The notes under the pieces are model-generated. The model saw only the letters and a program-made list of their open reading frames with translations, ran no database searches and was not told the origin of the DNA. A stretch of 64,000 nucleotides of DNA from Rhizobium sp. Leaf453 (GTDB lineage: Bacteria; Pseudomonadota; Alphaproteobacteria; Rhizobiales; Rhizobiaceae), in contig NZ_LMRG01000007.1 in assembly GCF_001425605.1 (NCBI RefSeq), forward strand, positions 100,129-164,128, written 5' to 3'. Positions within the stretch are counted from its first letter, which is position 1, and the number at the start of each line of letters is the position of its first letter. The translations under genes and the position numbers were made by a program. This document shows positions 46,465 through 55,545 of the stretch, in pieces.

Positions 46465-49341
46465 TCAGAAGAAGCCGCGCTTCTGCCACCAGCCACCCTT
46501 CTTGGGCTTCGGTGCATCGCCGTCGCCGTCGCTCTCCTTGCTGGAGGACTTGACGACCGGCTCGCTAGCAATCGTATCGAGATCGCGGTTGGCGCGGACC
46601 GGCTTGGTTTCCTCGAGCGAGGCCGCGGCCTGTTCGACGGCAGGTTCCTCGACAACGGCAACCGGTTCCGGTGTCGCTTCCACGGCGGCCTGGGCGTCAG
46701 CATCGATGGTCGCGGCAGGTGCTTCCTCGGCTACGGCTTCTTCCACTGCGGCAACAGCCTTCTTGCGGCTGCGCTTCGGCTTGGCAGGCTTCGCTTCCGC
46801 TTCGACGACGGCTGGGGCCTCGACAACCTCTTCCGCGGCGACGAGCGGTGCAGTGGCTTCCTCGGCAACAGTCTCGACTGATGTATCGGCCGCGTCTTCG
46901 GAGCCGTCAGATTCGGCCGTTTCGCCGTCGGCGGACAGGGTTTCACCCTCTGCCTCCTCCGGACGGTTGCGGCGGCCACCACGCTTGCCGCGACGGCGGC
47001 GCTTGCGCTTCTGGCGCTCTTCGTCGCTCAGGCCGGCGTCCTGTGCATCCTCGCCGGCGGACTGAACGGCGTTATCGTCGCTGTCATCCTCGTCGCCATC
47101 CTCATCGGAAGCGTCTTCGGCGCGCACGCCGGCTTCGCTGCCCTGTTCACCGTTCGAGCGTCCACCCCGACGCCGACGGCGGCGCTTACGCTTGCGGTTG
47201 CCCTGGTCATCGCCCTGTTCGGCAGGGGCGCGCTCGCTCCGCTCGGTCCGTTCCGCACGTTCCGGCTTGGCTTCCGCCACCTCTTCTTCGTCGTCCTCGA
47301 TCTCCTCTTCGATGACGATATCGTCGTCCTCGTCGATTTCCGGCTCGAAATGTATGATCTGCTCGATCTTGACGGGGTTCTCGACAGCTTCACCACGATC
47401 GATGGCAAAGTGCTGTGCGCCAACGTGAGCATCAGCTTCAATAATGATCTGGACGCCGAAGCGCTCTTCATAATCAACGATCGTGCCGCGCTTGTGGTTC
47501 AGCAGATAGAGCGCGATGTCCGGCGTGGTCCGCACGGTGATATTGTGCGTGGTGTTCTTCAGCAGATATTCCTCGATGCCGCGCAGCACATGCAGGGCAA
47601 CGGAAGACTGCGAGCGAACGTGCCCCGTACCGTTGCAATGCGAGCAGACCTGCATGGTCGATTCGAGAACCGAGGCGCGAATACGCTGCCGCGACATTTC
47701 GAGCAGGCCGAAATGCGAGATACGGCCGACCTGGATGCGGGCGCGGTCGTTCTTCAGATGATCCTTCAGACGCTTCTCGACAGCGCGGTTGTTGCGCTTT
47801 TCTTCCATGTCGATGAAGTCGACGACAACGAGACCGGCCAGGTCGCGCAGGCGCAACTGACGGGCCACTTCTTCCGCGGCTTCCAGGTTTGTCTGCAGCG
47901 CTGTGTCTTCGATCGAATGTTCGCGTGTCGAACGGCCCGAGTTGACGTCGATGGCGACGAGCGCTTCGGTCTGGTTGATGATGATGTAACCGCCGGACTT
48001 CAGCGTCACCTGCGGCACCAGCATCCGGTCGAGCTGGGCTTCGATGCCCGAGCGCGAGAAGATCGGGTGCACGTCGCGGTAGGGCTGAACCACCTTGGCG
48101 TGGCTCGGCATCAGCATCTTCATAAAGCCCTTGGCTTCCTTGTAGCCTTCCTCGCCGGCAACGATGATCTCGCTGATGTCCTTGTTGTAGAGGTCGCGGA
48201 TCGAGCGCTTGATCAGCGATCCTTCTTCATAGACGAGGCAAGGTGCCGTCGATTGCAGTGTCAGCGTGCGGACGTTTTCCCACAGGCGCATCAGATATTC
48301 GAAGTCGCGCTTGACCTCGACCTTGGTGCGGTTGGCACCGGCGGTACGCAGGATGACGCCCATGCCCTGCGGCACGTCGAGCGCACGGGCAATTTCCTTC
48401 AGGCGCTTGCGGTCCGGCAGGTTGGTGATCTTGCGGGAAATGCCGCCGCCGCGCGCCGTGTTCGGCATCAGCACCGAGTAACGGCCGGCGAGCGACAGGT
48501 AGGTGGTGAGAGCCGCGCCCTTGTTACCGCGTTCTTCCTTGGCCACCTGCACCAGCAGGATTTGCCGACGCTTGATGACTTCCTGGATTCGGTACTGCTT
48601 GCGCGGACGGCGGTTGACCTGGCGATCCGGAACTTCTTCCATCGCGTCTTCGGCGCCGACGGATTCGATGATTTCCTTTTCCTCGTGATGACCATCGTCA
48701 TCATCGTCGTCGTCATTGTTGCGGCGACCGCCGCGTGCTTCTTCCGAGATGCTGTCGGTATCGACCATTGCGGCCATTTCGCCGCTGTTGCCTTCTTCGC
48801 CGTCTGCGTCAGACGCTTCCGTTGCGGTTTCGGCGGCAGCGGCCTTCTTGGTGCGACGCGGACGCTTTGCCTTGGCCTTCGGCTTTTCCTCAACCTCGGC
48901 GACCGGTTCAGCGGTTTCGATGACTTCGACCGTCTCTGCGGCCTCGACAATTTCGACGACGTTGTCAGCCGGTGCTTCTACGGTCTCTTCGTCGGTGTCG
49001 TTGCCAAGATCCGTGCCGGTTTCGACATGCTCGATGTCGTCATCGCGACGTGCTTCCTCGGCTTCCTGACGCAGCAGCGCCTGCCGGTCAGCGAGCGGGA
49101 TCTGGTAATAGTCGGGGTGGATTTCGGCGAAGGCCAGAAAGCCGTGGCGATTGCCGCCGTAATCGACGAAGGCCGCCTGCAACGACGGTTCGACTCGCGT
49201 GACTTTCGCGAGATAGATGTTGCCGCGGATCTGTTTCTTGTGTTCGGATTCGAAGTCGAATTCTTCTATGCGGTTTCCGCGTACGACAACGACGCGCGTC
49301 TCTTCAGCGTGAGACGCGTCGATAAGCATTTTCTCTGCCAT
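46465..49341 (-). CDS. rne: Ribonuclease E
   Basis: A 958-residue RNase E/G. The N-terminal S1 domain (GNIYLAKVTRVEPSLQAAFVDYGGNRHGF) is split by a long acidic and Lys/Arg-rich insert (about 95-245), a trait of alphaproteobacterial enzymes. Then come the 5' sensor and DNase I-like catalytic parts (VAIDVNSGRSTREH, VVDFIDMEEKRN) and the Zn-link CSHC. The C-terminal 300 residues are disordered, with basic RKRRRRRR tracts and acidic runs, and end in GGWWQKRGFF; this is the degradosome scaffold region. It initiates mRNA decay and rRNA/tRNA processing. Confidence 0.96.
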   Translation of the reverse strand: MAEKMLIDASHAEETRVVVVRGNRIEEFDFESEHKKQIRGNIYLAKVTRVEPSLQAAFVDYGGNRHGFLAFAEIHPDYYQIPLADRQALLRQEAEEARRDDDIEHVETGTDLGNDTDEETVEAPADNVVEIVEAAETVEVIETAEPVAEVEEKPKAKAKRPRRTKKAAAAETATEASDADGEEGNSGEMAAMVDTDSISEEARGGRRNNDDDDDDDGHHEEKEIIESVGAEDAMEEVPDRQVNRRPRKQYRIQEVIKRRQILLVQVAKEERGNKGAALTTYLSLAGRYSVLMPNTARGGGISRKITNLPDRKRLKEIARALDVPQGMGVILRTAGANRTKVEVKRDFEYLMRLWENVRTLTLQSTAPCLVYEEGSLIKRSIRDLYNKDISEIIVAGEEGYKEAKGFMKMLMPSHAKVVQPYRDVHPIFSRSGIEAQLDRMLVPQVTLKSGGYIIINQTEALVAIDVNSGRSTREHSIEDTALQTNLEAAEEVARQLRLRDLAGLVVVDFIDMEEKRNNRAVEKRLKDHLKNDRARIQVGRISHFGLLEMSRQRIRASVLESTMQVCSHCNGTGHVRSQSSVALHVLRGIEEYLLKNTTHNITVRTTPDIALYLLNHKRGTIVDYEERFGVQIIIEADAHVGAQHFAIDRGEAVENPVKIEQIIHFEPEIDEDDDIVIEEEIEDDEEEVAEAKPERAERTERSERAPAEQGDDQGNRKRKRRRRRRGGRSNGEQGSEAGVRAEDASDEDGDEDDSDDNAVQSAGEDAQDAGLSDEERQKRKRRRRGKRGGRRNRPEEAEGETLSADGETAESDGSEDAADTSVETVAEEATAPLVAAEEVVEAPAVVEAEAKPAKPKRSRKKAVAAVEEAVAEEAPAATIDADAQAAVEATPEPVAVVEEPAVEQAAASLEETKPVRANRDLDTIASEPVVKSSSKESDGDGDAPKPKKGGWWQKRGFF

Positions 49342-50113
49342 GTAAGTGGTGCTCCTCGGCGCACCCGTGAAGCCGCAGGAAGGTAGCGTCCCGGAGGAGA
49401 CTTTCCGTGCCGTTCAGGTGTTTCGCCGGATGTGAATGTTCCTGCACGGTCGAGGAGACGGTCCAACAGCCAGACGGCAGCCGGAAACATCGTGTTCCGG
49501 GGCCTGTTTACTTCTGACCGATACTGCTGAGACAACGTCGATGACCAAACAAGAATGCCAATGTACTAGGCCCTGGAGGCCCGATGAATATGCCCGGTCA
49601 CGGGCTTTCGGTGATCGTCACCATAAGCGATCCGGCCACCGCCGGAATTTCACGATTCTGCATGCAAGAAAAAAGTGGAGCGACGGCGGATGAAGCGCGA
49701 CTGCTTGTCCGAGACGTGATCTTCAATGAAGCGGTTTGACCCGTCTCGATCACGCTCTGGCGCCGGGGCTGAGAAAACCCTTTGGCTGCCGGTCGTCGAT
49801 TCTATCCCGTCAACACTTTCTCCCTGTGAAGCTTTTATGTTTTCTATGTCACAATGGCAAGGGAAAAGCCGGAACGGCCATAATATTGATTGATTCGCTT
49901 GCCGGGGTGTGGGGTGAGCGAAGCGCGATTTTGCTGTTTGCCGGATGCCCGGTTCCGAGCTTGGCAAGGTTCGGTTAACCATATTGCGGCATGCATGCAA
50001 GTGGACCAACCGGCGATTTTGGGGCTTCGATCGATCGCGGGCGAAGTCTTGCAATATTCAGTGATGTGGCGACCGGTGTATATGGTGGCACATTGGCGGC
50101 GAGGAATGTGATC
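49342..50113. other. Long gap between divergent rne and amiC
   Basis: No gene is supported in these 770 bases. Upstream of rne (minus strand) there is space for a leader of several hundred bases, which would fit the known autoregulation of rne through its 5' UTR in other bacteria, but I could not define a convincing fold. Near amiC a TTAACCAT motif (49975-49982) lies about 130 bases before the start. Confidence 0.4.
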
Positions 50114-51331
50114 TTGATCCTGTCTGCGATGATACGGCGATGCCTACTCGGGCTTGTTATTCTCGGTCCGGTGGTTCTGTCTTCGATGTCGGTCGTCCAT
50201 GCCGATGATGCGCCTTTGCTGGCTTTCGGCGCCAGGATTGCCGGCGACGACGCGCGGACGCGGGTTGTGATCGATTTCGACCGCAAGCCGGAGTTCTTCG
50301 TTCACTACGTTGCAAATCCGACTCGCGTCATAGTCGATCTTCCGGAAACGTCTTTCGGCCTCAAGCCCGAGGATCTGAAGGCGAGGGGCCTGTTCTCAGA
50401 AATACGCTACGGCGCGATGGGGGCGGGCAGCTCGCGGGTTGTCCTCACGGCGAAAACCCAGGTGGCGGTGACTGTCGCCGAGGTGATGGCCGATGAGAAT
50501 GGCAAGGGGTTTCGGCTGGTTCTCGATGCGGAGAAGGTCGACGGAGAGCGCTTCGCCGCGCTGATCGAGGACCAGAAGTGGACCGGCAGCGTCGTATCGG
50601 CGAAGACTGACCGCGTGGTCGCTCCGCAGGAATCCGGTGCGTTCGTCGTTGCCGTCGATGCCGGACATGGCGGGATCGATACGGGTGCCATCGGTTCCGA
50701 GACCAAGATGGAAGAAAAGAGCGTGACGCTTGCTTTCGCCAACGAACTGGTCGCGGCCTTGAACAAGGAGGCCGGCATCAAGGCTTTCATGACCCGTGAC
50801 AAGGATGAGTTCCTGTCGCTGCCGCAGCGCGTGCAGATCGCCCGCCAACACAGTGCCAATCTGTTCATTTCCCTTCACGCCGACACATTGAAACAGCGCG
50901 ATATTCGGGGCGCCACCGTCTACACGATCTCGGACAAGGCGTCGGACCATCTGGCGGCCAATCTCGCCGAGCGCGAAAATTTGTCGGACGAGATCGCCGG
51001 CGTTGCACTCAGCAGCGAGCCGGCCGAAGTTGCCGATATCCTGATTGATCTCACGCGCCGCGAAACACAGGCCTTCTCGGTCAACCTGGCGCGCTCCGTC
51101 GTTACCTCGTTCGAAGGGCAGATCAACCTGATCAACAACCCCCATCGCTATGCCGGTTTCCGGGTTCTGCAGGCGCCGGACGTTCCGTCCATCCTGCTCG
51201 AGATGGGATTCCTGTCGAACAAGCAGGATGAAAAGCTGCTCGTCGATCCCGTTTGGCGAAAGAAGCTGGCGGATCGTCTGACGGTTGCCGTGCGCAACTA
51301 TCGCGGCGCCGACACCGCAAACGGTGGCTGA
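50114..51331 (+). CDS. amiC: N-acetylmuramoyl-L-alanine amidase (AmiC type)
   Basis: About 405 residues. A signal peptide (MIRRCLLGLVILGPVVLSSMSVVHA) leads to an AMIN domain (TRVVIDFDRKPEFFVHYVANPTRVIVDLPE) and an Amidase_3 domain with zinc ligands in DAGHGGIDTGAIG, the Glu of KMEEKSV, and SLHADT, plus LLEMGFLSN. It cleaves the septal peptidoglycan peptide for daughter separation. A TTG start at 50114 is preferred because GAGGAA lies seven bases upstream; ATG 50129 has no ribosome site but would also keep the signal peptide. Confidence 0.93.
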   Translation: MILSAMIRRCLLGLVILGPVVLSSMSVVHADDAPLLAFGARIAGDDARTRVVIDFDRKPEFFVHYVANPTRVIVDLPETSFGLKPEDLKARGLFSEIRYGAMGAGSSRVVLTAKTQVAVTVAEVMADENGKGFRLVLDAEKVDGERFAALIEDQKWTGSVVSAKTDRVVAPQESGAFVVAVDAGHGGIDTGAIGSETKMEEKSVTLAFANELVAALNKEAGIKAFMTRDKDEFLSLPQRVQIARQHSANLFISLHADTLKQRDIRGATVYTISDKASDHLAANLAERENLSDEIAGVALSSEPAEVADILIDLTRRETQAFSVNLARSVVTSFEGQINLINNPHRYAGFRVLQAPDVPSILLEMGFLSNKQDEKLLVDPVWRKKLADRLTVAVRNYRGADTANGG

Positions 51332-51704
51332 ACCGGCCTGTAACAAGCCCGGATGTCATCAGCGCGTTGTTTTCAAGGGCAATAACGCTTCTTGTGATTT
51401 GTGTCGCGGAAGTAACAGCGATATCCTTTTCAAGGGAATGGCACGTGTTTATTGCGTCACGAGCCCTATTTTGCTCACAATCCGGTCGCTATCCGGAGGT
51501 CTGAATTGCACGGCCGCTCGTATCTGCTGACAGCAGGGCGATCGGAAAATTATGAAAGTGCGGACAGATGGCAACCGGTCCCTGGCGGCGGTTGCTTTTC
51601 GCGATGTTAATTTGTTTGGCGTGATTGCAATCGGGCATGGCGCGGGTTAGGGCCTCGCACGAGGCAATCCCGTAAAAACGCAACAAGGTACCGGTATCTG
51701 GCTG
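51332..51704. other. Non-coding gap between amiC and mrcA
   Basis: These 373 bases have no supported gene. Two similar segments, TTTTCAAGGGCAAT (51370-51383) and TTTTCAAGGGAAT (51427-51439), form a direct repeat 57 bases apart. The mrcA promoter should lie here. Confidence 0.4.
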
Positions 51705-54158
51705 ATGATCAGACTGATTGGATATTTCTTCGGCATTGGCGCTTTCCTGGTGCTCGGCGTAGCGGCGGCGGCCGCTGTCTATCTCGGGCATGTCACCAAG
51801 GATCTGCCGGACTATGAGGTCCTGAACAGCTACGCGCCGCCGGTCACGACGCGCGTTCACGCGGGCAATGGCGAGTTGATGGCGGAATATGCGCGCGAGC
51901 GCCGCCTCTATCTTCCGATCCAGGCCATTCCGGATCGCGTCAAGGCGGCCTTCATCTCTGCCGAAGACAAGAATTTCTATCAGCATCCCGGCGTTGATAT
52001 CACCGGTCTCGCCCGTGCCATCGCCGTCAACCTGCAGAATTTCGGCTCTGGCCGCCGTCCGGTCGGCGCCTCGACGATCACCCAGCAGGTCGCCAAGAAC
52101 TTTCTTCTGTCGTCCGACCAGACGATCGACCGCAAGGTCAAGGAGGCGATCCTGTCGTTCCGCATCGAGCAGGCCTACAGCAAGGATCGCATTCTCGAGC
52201 TTTATCTCAACGAAATCTTCTTCGGCCTGAATTCCTACGGTATCGCCGGTGCGGCGCTGACCTATTTCGACAAGTCGGTCACGGAACTGACCATCGCTGA
52301 AACAGCCTATCTCGCCGCACTTCCCAAGGGACCGGCCAACTACCATCCATTCCGCAAGACCGAAGCCGCCCTCGAGCGCCGCAACTGGGTTGTCGATCGC
52401 ATGGTCGAAAACGGCTATGTGACCAAGGCCGACGGCGAGGAAGCCAAGAAGCAGCCACTCGGCGTGACCGTTCGGCGCGGTGGCTCGCACCTGTTCGCTT
52501 CGGACTATTTCGCCGAGGAAGTGCGCCGCCAGATCATCCAGCGCTATGGTGACAACGCTCTCTACGAAGGCGGCCTGTCGGTGCGCACCTCGCTGGATCC
52601 GAAGCTGCAGATCGAAGCCCGCAAGGCGTTGCAGAACGCACTGGTCAGCTATGACGAACGTCGCGGCTTCCATGGCCCGCTGAAGACGATCGAGATCGGT
52701 GGCGACTGGGGCGAGCCGCTCGGCAAGCTCGAAGCCCTCTCTGATGTCCCTGAGTGGAAACTCGCCGTCGTTCTGTCCGTCGATGACAATGGTGCCGAGA
52801 TCGGCATCCAGCCGGACAAGGATGGCTCCGGCAAGATCGGCACGGACCGTGTGAAGGGCAATATCTCCGCCAAGAACATGCAGTGGGCTTTCCGTTCTTC
52901 ATCACCGGATCGCAAGTCGACCAAGTCGCCGGAAGGTGTGGTTGGCCCGGGCGATGTTGTTTATGTCGAAGAGACCGACGAGGAGGGCGAATATCGCCTG
53001 CGCCAGCCGCCTAAGGTACAGGGTGGCCTCGTTGCAATGGACCCGCAGACGGGTCGCGTTCTCGCCATGGCAGGCGGGTTCTCTTACGGCCAGTCGGAAT
53101 TCAACCGCGCAACGCAGGCGATGCGCCAGCCGGGTTCCTCGTTCAAGCCCTTCGTTTACGCCGCCGCTCTCGACAACGGCTACACGCCGGCATCCGTCAT
53201 TCTCGACGCCCCGTTCGAACTCGTGACCGGCGGTCAGGTCTGGCGTCCGGAAAATTACGGTGGTGGCTCGGCCGGCCCGTCGACACTGCGCCTCGGTATC
53301 GAAAAGTCGCGTAACCTGATGACGGTCCGTCTTGCCAATGACATGGGCATGAACCTTGTTGCAGAATACGCCGAGCGTTTTGGCATTTACGACAAGATGC
53401 TGCCGGTGCTTGCGATGTCGCTCGGCTCCGGTGAAACGACGGTCCTGCGCATGGTTTCGGCCTATGCCGTCATTGCCAATGGCGGAAAGCAGATCAAGCC
53501 ATCGATGATCGACCGCATCCAGGATCGGTACGGCAAGACGATCTTCCGTCATGAGGAGCGCACCTGCGATACCTGCAATGTCGCCGACTGGCAGGATCAG
53601 GAAGAGCCTGTTCTCACCGACAATCGCGAGCAGGTTCTCGACCCGATGACCGCCTACCAGATCACCTCGATGATGGAAGGCGTCGTCACGCGCGGTACCG
53701 CAGCCGGCAAGATCAAGCTCGACCGTCCGGTCGCCGGCAAGACCGGTACGACCAACGACGAAAAGGACGCCTGGTTCGTGGGCTACACCCCGGACATGGT
53801 TGCCGGCCTTTATCTCGGCTTCGACAATCCGGCGCCGCTTGGACGTGGCGCCACCGGTGGCGGTCTGGCCGCACCTGTGTTCAACGACTTCATGCAGGCT
53901 GCCCTGCAGGGCACGCGCCCCGTCAAGTTCGTCGTTCCGGAAGGCATGAGTCTGATCCCGGTCAACCGCAAGACCGGCATGGCGGCGGCCGAAGGCGATC
54001 CCGACACGATCATCGAAGCCTTCAAGCCCGGCACCGGCCCGGCCGATACCTTCTCGGTCATCGGCGGCATGGACCAGTATGTTCCGCCGGAGGAAATCCT
54101 CAAGGCTTCACCGCAGGCGAGCGAGGCCATCAACGGCGGCGGTGGCGGTCTGTTCTAA
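51705..54158 (+). CDS. mrcA: Penicillin-binding protein 1A
   Basis: An 817-residue bifunctional class A PBP. After one N-terminal membrane helix comes the glycosyltransferase domain (AEDKNFYQHPGVDITGLARAI, STITQQVAKNFLL) and the transpeptidase domain with SxxK in SSFKPF, an SRN-type motif in EKSRNL and KTGTTNDEKDAWF. An OB-like insert lies between them. It polymerises and crosslinks peptidoglycan; in Agrobacterium PBP1a is the main polar-growth synthase. It follows amiC, with prfB next. Confidence 0.97.
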   Translation: MIRLIGYFFGIGAFLVLGVAAAAAVYLGHVTKDLPDYEVLNSYAPPVTTRVHAGNGELMAEYARERRLYLPIQAIPDRVKAAFISAEDKNFYQHPGVDITGLARAIAVNLQNFGSGRRPVGASTITQQVAKNFLLSSDQTIDRKVKEAILSFRIEQAYSKDRILELYLNEIFFGLNSYGIAGAALTYFDKSVTELTIAETAYLAALPKGPANYHPFRKTEAALERRNWVVDRMVENGYVTKADGEEAKKQPLGVTVRRGGSHLFASDYFAEEVRRQIIQRYGDNALYEGGLSVRTSLDPKLQIEARKALQNALVSYDERRGFHGPLKTIEIGGDWGEPLGKLEALSDVPEWKLAVVLSVDDNGAEIGIQPDKDGSGKIGTDRVKGNISAKNMQWAFRSSSPDRKSTKSPEGVVGPGDVVYVEETDEEGEYRLRQPPKVQGGLVAMDPQTGRVLAMAGGFSYGQSEFNRATQAMRQPGSSFKPFVYAAALDNGYTPASVILDAPFELVTGGQVWRPENYGGGSAGPSTLRLGIEKSRNLMTVRLANDMGMNLVAEYAERFGIYDKMLPVLAMSLGSGETTVLRMVSAYAVIANGGKQIKPSMIDRIQDRYGKTIFRHEERTCDTCNVADWQDQEEPVLTDNREQVLDPMTAYQITSMMEGVVTRGTAAGKIKLDRPVAGKTGTTNDEKDAWFVGYTPDMVAGLYLGFDNPAPLGRGATGGGLAAPVFNDFMQAALQGTRPVKFVVPEGMSLIPVNRKTGMAAAEGDPDTIIEAFKPGTGPADTFSVIGGMDQYVPPEEILKASPQASEAINGGGGGLF

Positions 54159-54178
54159 ACCTCTCCATTCCGTTTTCG

Positions 54179-54215
54179 CGACGCCCGCCGCTTTACATCA
54201 GCGGCGGGCGTCGTT
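54179..54215 (+). terminator. Terminator of mrcA
   Basis: A perfect 13-base stem CGACGCCCGCCGC (54179-54191) / GCGGCGGGCGTCG (54201-54213) with a 9-base loop, followed by TTATT, 20 bases past the mrcA stop and before prfB. Confidence 0.7.
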
Positions 54216-54256
54216 ATTCACGGCGCACGTTAAAACAGATATCAAGAAGCAGGATC

Positions 54257-55388
54257 ATGCGGACCGAAATCGAGAATATTGTCGACGAAATCAAGCAGGC
54301 CATAAGCCTGCTGAGGAGGCATCTTTGACTGGGACCAGGCGGTAAGACGACTGGACTGGTTGAACAACAAGGCCGAGGATCCGAACCTCTGGAACGACGC
54401 CTCCGAAGCGCAGAAACTGATGCGCGAACGCCAGCAGCTTGATGATGGCATCAACGGCGTGCGGTCTTTCGAGCAGCAGATGCAGGACGCCGTCGACCTG
54501 ATCGAACTGGGCGAGGAAGAGGGCGACGCCGACATCATCAAGGATGCGGAAGAAACTCTGCGCACCCTGCGCGCCGAGGCGGCCCGCCGCCAGGTCGAGG
54601 CGATGCTGTCGGGCGAAGCCGATGGCAACGATACCTATCTTGAAGTGCATTCCGGCGCAGGTGGTACCGAGAGCCAAGACTGGGCGAACATTCTCTTGCG
54701 CATGTACACGCGCTGGTCCGAGCGCCAGGGCTACAAGGTCGAATTGCTGGAAGTTCACGACGGCGAAGAAGCGGGCATCAAGTCCGCGACGCTCCTCGTC
54801 AAGGGACACAATGCCTATGGCTGGCTGAAGACCGAATCGGGCGTGCACCGACTGGTCCGCATCTCGCCGTTCGACAGCAATGCGCGCCGCCACACCTCGT
54901 TCTCGTCCATCTGGGTCTATCCGGTCATCGACGATTCGATCCAGATCGACATCAACGAAAGCGATTGCCGCATCGACACTTATCGGTCCTCAGGCGCCGG
55001 CGGTCAGCACGTCAACACGACGGACTCGGCCGTTCGCATCACCCATATGCCATCCGGCATCGTCGTGCAGTGCCAGCAGGAGCGTTCGCAGCACAAGAAC
55101 CGGGCCAAGGCCTGGGACATGTTGCGTGCCCGTCTCTATGAAGCGGAGCTGAAGAAACGCGAAGATGCCGCCAATGCCGAGGCCGCGTCAAAGAGCGATA
55201 TCGGCTGGGGTCACCAGATCCGTTCCTACGTGATGCAGCCATATCAGTTGGTCAAAGACCTGCGCACCGGCGTTTCCAGCACCGCGCCGGACGATGTTCT
55301 GGATGGCGACCTCAACGAGTTCATGGAAGCGGCGCTCGCGCACCGCGTCAATGGTGGCGGTGACGCCGTGGTCGACGATCTGAACTGA
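54257..55388 (+). CDS. prfB: Peptide chain release factor 2, with programmed +1 frameshift
   Basis: The ATG at 54257 opens a 23-codon frame ending CTT-TGA at 54323-54328; translation continues in the +1 frame from GAC at 54327, giving 376 residues. The slip site AGGAGG-CAT-CTT-TGA-C has the internal Shine-Dalgarno three bases before CTT, as in E. coli prfB. The stop-codon recognition motif SPF is at 203-205 and the catalytic GGQ at 248-250. RF2 reads UGA and UAA; low RF2 makes ribosomes pause at the UGA and shift, so the gene regulates itself. The split is not a mutation. Confidence 0.96.
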
Positions 55389-55525
55389 TCACCGGAATCC
55401 GCGAGGTGGAGTTTTCTTCGCCTCGCGAGAGGATTGCTCGGCCCATGTGTTCGTTCTTGCAGCTAACACGATTTTCGGCGGCACGTTAAAATTGCGCTTG
55501 TCCCGCTGGTCAGGATTTTAATGAT

Positions 55526-55545
55526 GGGGGGCTATTGTGCCCCCC
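55526..55545 (+). promoter_or_regulatory. Hairpin over the ribosome site of the next gene
   Basis: GGGGGG (55526-55531) pairs with CCCCCC (55540-55545); the 8-base loop contains the GTG start codon, and an ATG follows directly at 55546. Pairing would hide the G-rich ribosome-binding stretch and so limit translation. Confidence 0.5.

Noticed and set aside
47350..49386. 678-codon open frame antisense to rne
   Set aside because: Same reasoning; the rne strand encodes S1, catalytic and Zn-link motifs in order.
49342..49700. A defined riboswitch or rne5-type element before rne
   Set aside because: Only short hairpins (such as CCGGAA/TTCCGG near 49480) are visible; nothing matches a known leader architecture by eye.
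54257..54328. prfB as a frameshifted pseudogene
   Set aside because: The break falls on the conserved RF2 slip site CTT-TGA-C behind an internal AGGAGG, so it is programmed.
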